A DNA stretch of 5,624 nucleotides. Source: JAWLCG01 sp041687295. GTDB taxonomy: Bacteria; Planctomycetota; Phycisphaerae; SM23-33; FEN-1343. Shown here piece after piece: positions 1-4,873 of the stretch (positions are counted from its first letter, which is position 1; every line of letters starts with the position of its first letter). Under the pieces are notes generated by a model. The model did no database searches. It had not been told where the DNA came from and was given only the letters and a program-made list of their open reading frames with translations. The translations under genes and the position numbers were made by a program. The DNA lies in NCBI GenBank assembly GCA_041687295.1, contig JAWLCG010000336.1, forward strand, positions 1-5,624, written 5' to 3'.

Positions 1-64
1 CGGCCCGGCCGGCAGGGGCGTGAGCCCATCCCATGCCGGAGGCCCAAAGCGATAAATCCCGGGG

Positions 65-98
65 GTGTGGGGGCAGAGCCCCCACGCTGTTTCCTCTG
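65..98. repeat. Hairpin plus 14-mer, copy A
   Basis: GTGGGGGC (67-74), an AGA loop and GCCCCCAC (78-85) form a perfect 8-bp stem, extendable by a G-T and a G-C pair to 65-87. The tail CGCTGTTTCCTCTG (85-98) recurs with one change at 148-161 behind another hairpin, so the two look like diverged copies of one element. A role in 3'-end formation of the glycosyltransferase transcript is possible but unsupported. Confidence 0.6.
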
Positions 99-133
99 GA
101 CCGCCGGGCCGCGGTACGGATTCAGCTTGGGTT

Positions 134-161
134 GCGGGCGAAACCCGCGCTGTGTCCTCTG
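134..161. repeat. Hairpin plus 14-mer, copy B
   Basis: GCGGG (134-138), a CGAAA loop and CCCGC (144-148) form a 5-bp stem followed by CGCTGTGTCCTCTG (148-161), 13 of 14 identical to the tail of copy A. Offset between the copies is 63 bp. The stems differ in sequence yet each pairs with itself, which suggests that the fold is kept. The reverse complement of the tail contains a CAGAGGACACAG run like the repeats at 3558-3597. Confidence 0.55.
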
Positions 162-180
162 TGGCCCACATTCCCGACGC

Positions 181-1875
181 CTACGGACCGGCCACGCGGT
201 AGACGCGGACGCCGTCGTCGTCATCGTCGGGCTCGGGGAACCAGGCGACCTCGGCCAGGCCGGCGCGGGCGGGGCCTTCGGGCGTCCCCAGTTCCGGGTA
301 GCGGGCCTCGAGGGTGTCGCTGGTCAGGGCGAGGTAGTCGGCCTCGCTACGGGCGAGCCACTCGGTCAGCGGCTTGTCGGGGGCGTCGCCCTGCAGGTGG
401 GCCAGGGCGATGGCGTGGTCGAGGTCGGTGCCGGGCAGGCCGCTGTAGAAGAGGATGCGGGCGTCGTCGGCCAGCACACGGGCGCCGGGCTCAGCCAGGG
501 CGGCCAGGTGGGCCCCGGCCCGCTTGAGGTGCACCTTGCCCCGCGGCTTGAGGGCGTGGGCCGACAGGCCCGCCGCCACCGCCCCAGCCAGCAGGGCCGT
601 CGCGCCGATCGCCCCCAGCCGAGGCACCCGCCGGGCCAGGCTCGCCGCCAGGGCCACCAGCAGCGCCCCGGCCAGGCCCGCCAGCAGGGCCCCCAGCGTC
701 ATGAGGTACCGGCTGGAAACGCCATCGACCATGCCCCGCACGGCCACCAGCGGCACCAGCAGGGCGGCGTAGAGGCCCACCAGGGCGGCGGCGTCGCGGG
801 CGGGCCCCGGCAGCAGCGCCCAGGGCCGACCCAGCCGCCGGCCCAGCAGGGCCACCACCGCCCAGGCCACCGCCAGCGTCGCCAGCACCGGCTGGGCGGC
901 GTCGGCGAGCTTGGCCAGCACCTTGGCCCCGCTCTGCGACAGCGACAGCGCCGGCGTGACGGCCAGCAGGCCCCACGGCGCCATCGGCCCCAGCGCCAGC
1001 ACCTTCCGCAGGACGTACAACTTCGAGCTCAGTCCGCCCATCAGCCACATGGCCGGCAGCACGACCGCCAAGGCAGCCAGGCCCGCCAGGAGCGTCGCCC
1101 CGACGCCGCGGCGAAGCGGCATCGGTCGGCGGAACCACGGGCCCAGCCACAGCACCATCGCCGGTGCCAGCATCAGCGGGCCCTCGGGGCGGACCCAGTA
1201 GCTCAGCCCGGCCGCCAGACCCGTCGCCGCCGCCAGCAGCCAGACCCGCCGGCCAGCCTTCGGCAGGGCCCGCACCGTCAGCAGGGCCAGGCCGGCCAGC
1301 CAGAGCTGCGTGGCCACGCCCATCGAATCGGTCAGCACGTCGGCGCCCAGTTGGGCCCAGTTGTCGCCGGCCGAGAAGACCAGCGCCGTCACCCACGCGA
1401 CCCGCCAGTTGACGGCCTGGCCCACCACGAACCAAAGGCCCGCCGTCGCCGCCAGGGCCGCCAGCAGCGCCACCGCCCCGCCGGCCAGCACCCAGCGGTC
1501 GGGCCGGGCGACGGCCTGGCGGAAGCTCATCGGGTCGATGCCCTCCGGCCTGGCCACGGCCGGCAGACCGACCGCCCCGGCCCCCAGCGTCTCGCCGGCC
1601 AGCGCGACCGCCCAGGGATAGCCCGGGTGCACGTAGCTGCGGCGGAGCGTGTCGGCCGGGGCCGTCCGCAGGGCGTTGGCGGTGTGGACGTAGTAGACCC
1701 CATCCTTGCTGATGACGTGGGCGTCGCTCGCCAGCAGCGCCGCCCGCAGCCCCCCGCACACCGCCAGGGCCACCAGCAGGCCCACGACGCCCTCACGCAG
1801 CCCGGGCCGGCCCCTCGCGGGGCCCTGCCCGCAGCCGCCCACAGGGGCCGAGGGTTCCACTGTCGCGTTCGCCAT
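181..1875 (-). CDS. GT39-like (GT-C fold) integral membrane glycosyltransferase
   Basis: 564 aa. It probably transfers a sugar from a polyprenyl-phosphate donor at the outer face of the cytoplasmic membrane, as ArnT/PMT-type GT-C enzymes do; acceptor and sugar are unknown. A hydrophobic segment at about 29-50 is followed by a polar loop with KDGVYYV (Asp58) and HPGYP (83-87), the usual position of the catalytic acidic residue in GT-C enzymes. About ten more hydrophobic segments follow between 127 and 437, with TDSMG (182-186), RPEG (229-232) and SSRYL (387-391). Residues 445-564 form a soluble tail ending in a run of five Asp (550-554). The start is chosen because AGGAGG lies 9 nt upstream. 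It sits 121 bp downstream of a WecA-like gene on the same strand, suggesting a shared envelope-glycan role. No specific subfamily motif assigns a substrate. The membrane glycosyltransferase call is fairly secure, GT39 itself less so. Confidence 0.85.
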   Translation of the reverse strand: MANATVEPSAPVGGCGQGPARGRPGLREGVVGLLVALAVCGGLRAALLASDAHVISKDGVYYVHTANALRTAPADTLRRSYVHPGYPWAVALAGETLGAGAVGLPAVARPEGIDPMSFRQAVARPDRWVLAGGAVALLAALAATAGLWFVVGQAVNWRVAWVTALVFSAGDNWAQLGADVLTDSMGVATQLWLAGLALLTVRALPKAGRRVWLLAAATGLAAGLSYWVRPEGPLMLAPAMVLWLGPWFRRPMPLRRGVGATLLAGLAALAVVLPAMWLMGGLSSKLYVLRKVLALGPMAPWGLLAVTPALSLSQSGAKVLAKLADAAQPVLATLAVAWAVVALLGRRLGRPWALLPGPARDAAALVGLYAALLVPLVAVRGMVDGVSSRYLMTLGALLAGLAGALLVALAASLARRVPRLGAIGATALLAGAVAAGLSAHALKPRGKVHLKRAGAHLAALAEPGARVLADDARILFYSGLPGTDLDHAIALAHLQGDAPDKPLTEWLARSEADYLALTSDTLEARYPELGTPEGPARAGLAEVAWFPEPDDDDDGVRVYRVAGP

Positions 1876-1884
1876 GGCTCTGTG

Positions 1885-1890
1885 CCTCCT
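1885..1890 (-). promoter_or_regulatory. Shine-Dalgarno site of the GT39-like gene
   Basis: AGGAGG on the minus strand, 9 nt before the ATG at 1875. It fixes the start of the glycosyltransferase gene and shows that this organism uses canonical ribosome binding sites for at least some genes. Confidence 0.8.
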
Positions 1891-1924
1891 GATGAACCGT
1901 CGGGTCTGAAACAGGGCCCATCCC

Positions 1925-2000
1925 GTAGGCCGGACGCAGTCCGGCTGGGTGAGGCTGTCCGATGGGGCGCTTCTTCCCAGCCGGACTGCGTCCGGCCTAC
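1925..2000. repeat. REPIN: inverted pair of GTAG-type REP sequences
   Basis: Two perfect 25-nt inverted arms, 1925-1949 and 1976-2000, enclose a 26-nt spacer. Each arm starts from the outside with GTAG followed by its own small hairpin, GCCGGAC-GCA-GTCCGGC, and then TGGG. A GTAG tetranucleotide 5' of a short palindrome, arranged head to head, is the architecture of REPINs mobilised by RAYT (Y1-family) transposases. No RAYT gene is in the window. The element fills most of the gap between the two minus-strand glycan genes. The right arm overlaps the stop codon of the WecA-like gene. In RNA the whole element could fold into one long stem, which might limit read-through or protect the upstream message. 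A second, diverged element of the family lies at 3968-4027. Confidence 0.8.
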
Positions 2001-3484
2001 TCGGGCCCGGCGGTCAGGGGGGCCGGGGCGTCGGGCTCGATGGTCGGCAGCAGCGTGGCGCGGAGGTCGCGGTTCTCGATCAGCCGGCCGAACAGGGCGA
2101 TGGCCAGGCCCGCGGACTCGAGGCTCACGTCGGCGGGCAGGTAGAGCGCCACGCGCAGGGGATGGCCCTGGCCCCACTGGCCCGAGAGCACCAGGGCGAC
2201 GTGCGGCAGGTCCTCGCCCAGCGGCTGGGCCGCCCACTCCCGCGGCGGGGCCGACTCGTCCTGCAACTCCACCCGCAGGCCGACGAAGCCCATCTCGCGG
2301 GCGGCCAGCCGAAGGCAACGCCACCACTGGTGCAGGTCGCGGGCCTCGTGCAGGCGCAGCTGCAGGCGGTCGAACTTGCGCTGGCGGCTGTTGCGGGCGC
2401 GGGCGTCGGTGAGCTGCTGCTGGATCTGCCGCAGGTACTGACGGAAGCGGACCGTGCCGGTCACGCGGAAGACCAGCACCAGCCCCAGCACCACCGCCAG
2501 GAATACCGCCACCACGCCGGGGCTGTGCCGCATGAACATCATCAGCGCCCCCAGCCCGCCGGCCAGGGCCGTCACGCCGTAGAGCACGAGCACGGCCTTG
2601 CGCTGGTGCATGCCCATCGCCAGCATGCGGTGGTGGATGTGGTTGCGGTCGGGCGCGAAGATCGACCGCCGGCCCGCCAGCCGCCGCAGGATGCTGAACA
2701 GCGTGTCGAACAGCGGCAGGCCCAGGGCCATCGCCGGCAGGGCCAGGCCCAGCACCGTCTGGGTCCGCGTGGCCGTCATGACGCTGGCCGTGGCCAGGAA
2801 GAAGCCCAGAAACAGCGTGCCGCTGTCGCCCATGAAGACCTTGGCGGGGTTGAAGTTGAAGACCAGGAACCCCCCCAGGCTGCCCACCATCGCCAGCATC
2901 AGGATGGCCATGACGGTCTGCTGGGTGTAGAGGGCGAAGACGGCGATGACCGCGCTGGTCATGGCCGCGATGCCGGCGGCCAGGCCGTCCAGGCCGTCGA
3001 TGAAGTTCACCGCGTTGGTGACGCCCACGATCCACAGCACCGTCACCGGCCAGCTCAGCCAGCCGAAGTTCAGCTCGAAGACCCCCTCCAGGCCCACCGG
3101 CGTCATGCGGATGCCGGCTGCACAGGCGATCAGGGCCGCCGCCACCTGGGCCGCCAGCTTCACCGAGGCCCGCAGGCCCCGCAGGTCGTCGACCAGGCCC
3201 ACCACGCACATCGCCCCGCTCAGCGCCAGCAGCACGCCGAAGTGAAAGGTGCTCGCCCCCGTCGCCGTCGCCATCGCCGGGCCGATCAGCAGCACCGGCA
3301 GGCTACCCAGCATCATCGAGCCGGCAATGGCCACCCCGCCCACCCGCGGCACCGGCCGGGCGTGCACCTTGCGCAGCCCCGGGCGATCGTAGAGCCCCCG
3401 CGCCTTCGCCAGACGAATCACCAGCGGCGTAACCACCAGCGACACAACGCCGGCCAGGATGAACGCTGCCACGTAGCGTACCAT
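1997..3484 (-). CDS. WecA/MraY-family polyprenyl-phosphate HexNAc-1-phosphate transferase with long C-terminal cytosolic extension
   Basis: 495 aa. Family members transfer HexNAc-1-phosphate from a UDP-sugar to undecaprenyl phosphate on the cytoplasmic side of the membrane, starting O-antigen, teichoic-acid or capsule-type glycans. Motifs in order: KVHARPVPRVGG (39-50), the Asp-Asp pair in VGLVDD (99-100), NAVNFIDGLDG (157-167), FNFNPAKVFMGDSG (209-222, Asp220) and HIHHR (282-286). About ten to eleven hydrophobic segments span residues 4-340. The NFIDGLDG and HIHHR motifs fit the WecA/TagO branch better than MraY itself. Family members are usually about 320-370 aa; here roughly 155 extra residues (341-495) follow the last membrane segment, beginning with a basic, Gln-rich and probably helical stretch. 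The start at 3484 is chosen because the membrane segment begins at once; an in-frame GTG at 3592 would add 36 residues without family features. Only a weak GGTAGG precedes the ATG. It probably shares a transcript with the GT39-like gene downstream. Confidence 0.92.
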   Translation of the reverse strand: MVRYVAAFILAGVVSLVVTPLVIRLAKARGLYDRPGLRKVHARPVPRVGGVAIAGSMMLGSLPVLLIGPAMATATGASTFHFGVLLALSGAMCVVGLVDDLRGLRASVKLAAQVAAALIACAAGIRMTPVGLEGVFELNFGWLSWPVTVLWIVGVTNAVNFIDGLDGLAAGIAAMTSAVIAVFALYTQQTVMAILMLAMVGSLGGFLVFNFNPAKVFMGDSGTLFLGFFLATASVMTATRTQTVLGLALPAMALGLPLFDTLFSILRRLAGRRSIFAPDRNHIHHRMLAMGMHQRKAVLVLYGVTALAGGLGALMMFMRHSPGVVAVFLAVVLGLVLVFRVTGTVRFRQYLRQIQQQLTDARARNSRQRKFDRLQLRLHEARDLHQWWRCLRLAAREMGFVGLRVELQDESAPPREWAAQPLGEDLPHVALVLSGQWGQGHPLRVALYLPADVSLESAGLAIALFGRLIENRDLRATLLPTIEPDAPAPLTAGPE

Positions 3485-3557
3485 GGCGATACAGCCTACC
3501 CGATCGGGGGCGGCGACTCCATAGGCCGGCCCGACGGCCAGGGCGGAAAACGACGGC

Positions 3558-3607
3558 CACTGAGGCGCAGAGGGCACAGAGAGATGACACACAGAGGTTG
3601 CCTCTGT
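3558..3607. repeat. CACAGAGG-type degenerate octamer repeats ending in a hairpin
   Basis: Degenerate CACAGAGG units start at 3558, 3566, 3575 and 3590. The last one is completed by a perfect hairpin: ACAGAGG (3591-3597), TTG loop, CCTCTGT (3601-3607). The same motif in the opposite orientation (CCTCTGTGG, 156-164) lies beyond the 3' end of the glycan gene pair, so the two genes are bracketed by inverted copies. Low-complexity CACAGAGG arrays are, from memory, common in many environmental bacterial genomes; their role is unknown. Confidence 0.55.
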
Positions 3608-3660
3608 TGTTCATATAGCCCCGGGCATGCCAAGGGTCTTTGGAAGCCCCCCAGCGGTCC

Positions 3661-3736
3661 GGGTGCCAGCCCCCCAACGGGCGCCCATCCGGGGAACCCA
3701 CGCAAAGCATTGCGTGGGCGTGGAAAGACGGCACCC
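3661..3736. repeat. Palindromic element, hairpin family 2, copy 1 (minus orientation)
   Basis: A perfect 9-bp stem, CCCACGCAA (3697-3705) and TTGCGTGGG (3710-3718) around AGCA, sits inside an outer 7-bp inverted repeat GGGTGCC (3661-3667) / GGCACCC (3730-3736). Read on the minus strand, the inner hairpin has the same layout as those at 4551-4580 and 5450-5479, with a paired G-C swap in the stem. Confidence 0.65.
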
Positions 3737-3789
3737 AAGCACCCCAGGGCGCCCTCGGGCCCTCCGGCCCCAAAGCGCTGCAATGTCCG

Positions 3790-3853
3790 ACGCACTCACG
3801 CATTGACGCAGTGACGCATTGGCGTTGCGACGCTCTGACGCCGTCACGCCCCC
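3790..3853. repeat. Eight-bp-phased tandem array of ACGC units
   Basis: ACGC occurs at 3790, 3798, 3806, 3814, 3830, 3838 and 3846; the 3822 position carries the variant GCGT. That gives eight consecutive 8-bp slots with no slippage. The first four are closest to a consensus ACGCANTG and later slots decay. The array ends about 30 bp before a possible -10 element, so it could be a multi-site operator, or simply a decaying microsatellite-like repeat. Confidence 0.65.
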
Positions 3854-3857
3854 GTCC

Positions 3858-3887
3858 CTGGCGGGCCCCGGCGGCCCGTGCTACCAT
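3858..3887 (+). promoter_or_regulatory. Possible promoter for the small ORF and PGPGW gene
   Basis: TACCAT (3882-3887) in the context GTGCTACCATG is a plausible -10 for a GC-rich genome, with a weak CTGGCG -35 candidate (3858-3863) 18 bp upstream. Initiation near 3894 would place the AAAGGAG ribosome binding site a few bases into the message. The -35 is poor, so the call is tentative. Confidence 0.3.
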
Positions 3888-3901
3888 GAAGCGAGCCCCT
3901 C

Positions 3902-3908
3902 AAAGGAG
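3902..3908 (+). promoter_or_regulatory. Shine-Dalgarno site of the small ORF
   Basis: AAAGGAG lies 7 nt before the ATG at 3916. Quality and spacing are as good as for any gene in the window, and this is the main reason to take the following short frame seriously. Confidence 0.5.
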
Positions 3909-3915
3909 ACCGCCC

Positions 3916-4116
3916 ATGACCGCCGTCCACTCTACGGATCGGCCCTTCCTCCGCGTGCACGAGTCCCGTAGGGCGGGCAGCGCCCGCCGCCGAGGGCGCC
4001 GCAGGGGCCGGTCTGGGTCCGGCCTACAATGTCTGGCGACGCCCGGCCGCCACCGACCGCGGGACGCCCGGCCGGCGTATACACTTATAGGCAAGGAGGG
4101 CGACGCGCACCGATGA
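3916..4116 (+). CDS. Possible 66-aa small ORF, translationally coupled leader or remnant
   Basis: The product is not recognised. The frame opens with ATG behind a well-placed AAAGGAG and encodes about 16 ordinary residues (MTAVHSTDRPFLRVHE). It then turns Arg/Gly-rich exactly where the REPIN at 3968-4027 lies, and ends at a TGA overlapping the ATG of the PGPGW gene (ATGA, 4113-4116). The overlap and binding site suggest a coupled upstream frame or leader peptide. The Arg-rich middle shows that much of the present protein is translated repeat, so it may be a gene remnant split by the REPIN, or chance. No membrane segment or domain is visible. Confidence 0.3.
   Translation: MTAVHSTDRPFLRVHESRRAGSARRRGRRRGRSGSGLQCLATPGRHRPRDARPAYTLIGKEGDAHR
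3968..4027. repeat. Second, diverged REPIN of the GTAG family
   Basis: The left arm is GTAG (3968-3971) followed by the perfect hairpin GGCGGGC-AGC-GCCCGCC (3972-3988). The right arm, read on the minus strand, is GTAG followed by GCCGGAC-CCA-GACCGGC, matching the REP at 1925-2000 at 19 of 21 positions; the left arm matches at about 14 of 21. The head-to-head arrangement with GTAG outermost repeats the layout of the first element. It lies inside the small open frame upstream of the PGPGW gene. Its right edge also forms TACAAT (4025-4030), a possible -10 hexamer without an obvious -35. Confidence 0.7.
4078..4099 (+). promoter_or_regulatory. Ribosome binding site and possible -10 element of the PGPGW gene
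   Basis: AAGGAGG (4093-4099) lies 13 nt before the ATG at 4113, an excellent sequence at slightly long spacing. Just upstream, TATACA (4078-4083) in a short AT-rich patch could be a -10 element, but no convincing -35 accompanies it. The binding site is likely real; the promoter is tentative. Confidence 0.5.
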
Positions 4117-4505
4117 AACACACGCTTCGCGAGATCTGGCTGCTGGCGAAGAGGCCCCTGCGGTACGTGGCCGGGGGGCTGCTGGTGCTGATCGGCCTGA
4201 TCGGCCTGGTGATGCCGATCATGCCCGGCTGGGTGCTGCTGATCCCCGGCCTGACGCTGCTGCTGCCGGGCTGGTGGATCCGCCGGCAGCTGCACCGCGC
4301 GTGCGAGTGGCTCGAACGTCACCAGGACAACTGGCTGGGCGGGCTGCTCCACCGCGGGGTGCAACGGCTGATCCACGCCTTCCACCGCCACGACCCGACC
4401 GCCCCGCCCCCGCCGCCAAAGGGCTCCTGCGACCCGCCCCCGCGGCGGTTCCCCTCAGCCCCGCCCCAGGCGCCTCCAAGCCCCCCCGACGAGCCGATGC
4501 GCTAG
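4113..4505 (+). CDS. PGPGW-type small transmembrane protein with proline-rich tail
   Basis: 130 aa. The function is unknown; it resembles the putative transmembrane PGPGW family. A basic N-terminus (MKHTLREIWLLAKRPLR) leads into a hydrophobic hairpin at about 18-34 and 40-53, joined by a turn MPIMPGW (34-40) that corresponds to the family's PGPGW signature, with MPGW in place of PGPGW. A second PGW (52-54) follows. Residues 56-93 are amphipathic and rich in Arg, His and Trp; residues 95-130 are a proline-rich, low-complexity tail that is probably disordered. The start at 4113 is chosen over an in-frame ATG at 4029 because of the AAGGAGG site and because the extra 28 residues would include the REPIN edge. 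The ATG overlaps the stop of the preceding small frame. DUF454/YbaN is an alternative family with a similar membrane hairpin. Confidence 0.8.
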   Translation: MKHTLREIWLLAKRPLRYVAGGLLVLIGLIGLVMPIMPGWVLLIPGLTLLLPGWWIRRQLHRACEWLERHQDNWLGGLLHRGVQRLIHAFHRHDPTAPPPPPKGSCDPPPRRFPSAPPQAPPSPPDEPMR

Positions 4506-4550
4506 ACCGTCTTGCGAATGCGCCTGTGGGTCCCAAAGCGCTTCCGGCCC

Positions 4551-4580
4551 AAGCCCACGGATTGCCATCGGTGGGCATCG
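4551..4580. repeat. Palindromic element, hairpin family 2, copy 2
   Basis: Arms GCCCACGGAT (4553-4562) and ATCGGTGGGC (4567-4576) flank a TGCC loop, giving a 10-bp stem with one mismatch. The 30-nt unit including the outer AA and ATCG is 27 of 30 identical to 5450-5479. The two copies flank the FabZ-family gene in the same orientation. Confidence 0.7.
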
Positions 4581-4738
4581 TGGCCAAGCCGTTGATCTTG
4601 AGGCACAGCGCCCCCGCAGGTCCGGGCGCAAGGCGCACTAGCCCCCAGCCGATCGCGCAGCTGGATCGCCCAGGCGTCTGCGGCCAGGGCGACGTGACGG
4701 CGGTTCCGGCGCCGCCGGCGGCGCCTGGAGATTTGTGT

Positions 4739-4768
4739 TTGACAGCCGGGAGCCGGAATCTGTAGTTT
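4739..4768 (+). promoter_or_regulatory. Candidate promoter of the FabZ-family gene
   Basis: A perfect TTGACA (4739-4744) is followed after 18 bp by TAGTTT (4763-4768), preceded by TG as in extended -10 elements. The local dip in GC (TTTGTGTTTGACA and TGTAGTTTTG) stands out. Initiation near 4775 would give a leader of about 100 nt. The -35 is consensus and the -10 is only half matched. Confidence 0.5.
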
Positions 4769-4777
4769 TGCGCGTCT

Positions 4778-4835
4778 GCCTGGGGCCCCGCGGGGGTCCT
4801 GGCACCGCCTGGGGCCTTGCGTGGGTCTCGGCCCG
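4778..4835. repeat. 29-bp imperfect tandem duplication in the FabZ leader
   Basis: Units 4778-4806 and 4807-4835 both begin GCCTGGGGCC and share GCG and GGGTC blocks, about 22 of 29 positions. They lie between the promoter candidate and the start codon, so both copies would be transcribed. The first unit includes the palindrome GGGGCCCC. Confidence 0.55.
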
Positions 4836-4873
4836 GCGGGCTGAACTGGATGAGGATGAAGGGCCGTACCGCC

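Larger units (their letters stand above)
1..180. other. Non-coding 3' flank of the glycan genes, with hairpins
   Basis: No supported gene. It lies downstream of the minus-strand glycosyltransferase stop codon. It holds two hairpins, each followed by nearly the same 14-mer (see the repeat entries at 65-98 and 134-161), and one copy of the CCAAAGCG 8-mer (44-51). Neither hairpin has a U-tract on the minus strand, so an intrinsic terminator cannot be claimed. Confidence 0.6.
3485..3915. other. Divergent intergenic region packed with short repeats
   Basis: This stretch separates the minus-strand WecA-like gene from the plus-strand genes. No open frame here has family features or a credible ribosome binding site. 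From left to right: the WecA-like gene's leader (no clear -35/-10 pair seen), CACAGAGG-type repeats with a small hairpin (3558-3607), a long hairpin inside a GGGTGCC/GGCACCC frame (3661-3736), a CCAAAGCG 8-mer (3770-3777), an 8-bp tandem array (3790-3853), a possible promoter and the ribosome binding site of a small open frame. Confidence 0.6.
4506..4873. other. Intergenic region before the FabZ-family gene
   Basis: 368 bp with no supported gene. It contains a CCAAAGCG 8-mer (4533-4540), a palindromic repeat (4551-4580), GC-rich sequence with several short palindromes (4600-4730), a TTGACA promoter candidate (4739-4768) and a 29-bp tandem duplication in the presumed leader (4778-4835). A possible start further upstream, such as the ATG at 4850, would only lengthen the FabZ N-terminus. 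Confidence 0.6.

Noticed and set aside
65..85. Intrinsic terminator of the glycan gene pair
   Set aside because: The stem is strong, but the minus-strand continuation lacks a U-tract, so only a hairpin can be claimed.
67..2412. Very long plus-strand open frame antisense to both glycan genes
   Set aside because: Its product is dominated by Gln, His, Arg, Gly and Pro with no family features. It is the expected by-product of GC-rich codon use in the genes on the other strand.
1527..3209. Minus-strand open frame overlapping the WecA-like gene in another frame
   Set aside because: Low-complexity Gly/Pro/Arg/Ala product crossing the gap between two well-supported genes.
3485..3592. 36-residue N-terminal extension of the WecA-like protein from a GTG at 3592
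   Set aside because: The extension has no family features and starts inside the CACAGAGG repeats; the ATG at 3484 leads directly into the first membrane segment.
1949..3814. Plus-strand open frame of about 620 codons opposite the WecA-like gene
   Set aside because: His/Gln-rich composition with no domains, and it runs through the REPIN and the intergenic repeats. The minus-strand frame has all WecA motifs in order.
3790..3853. CRISPR array
   Set aside because: Units are 8 bp with no spacer-sized intervals and no cas genes are present.
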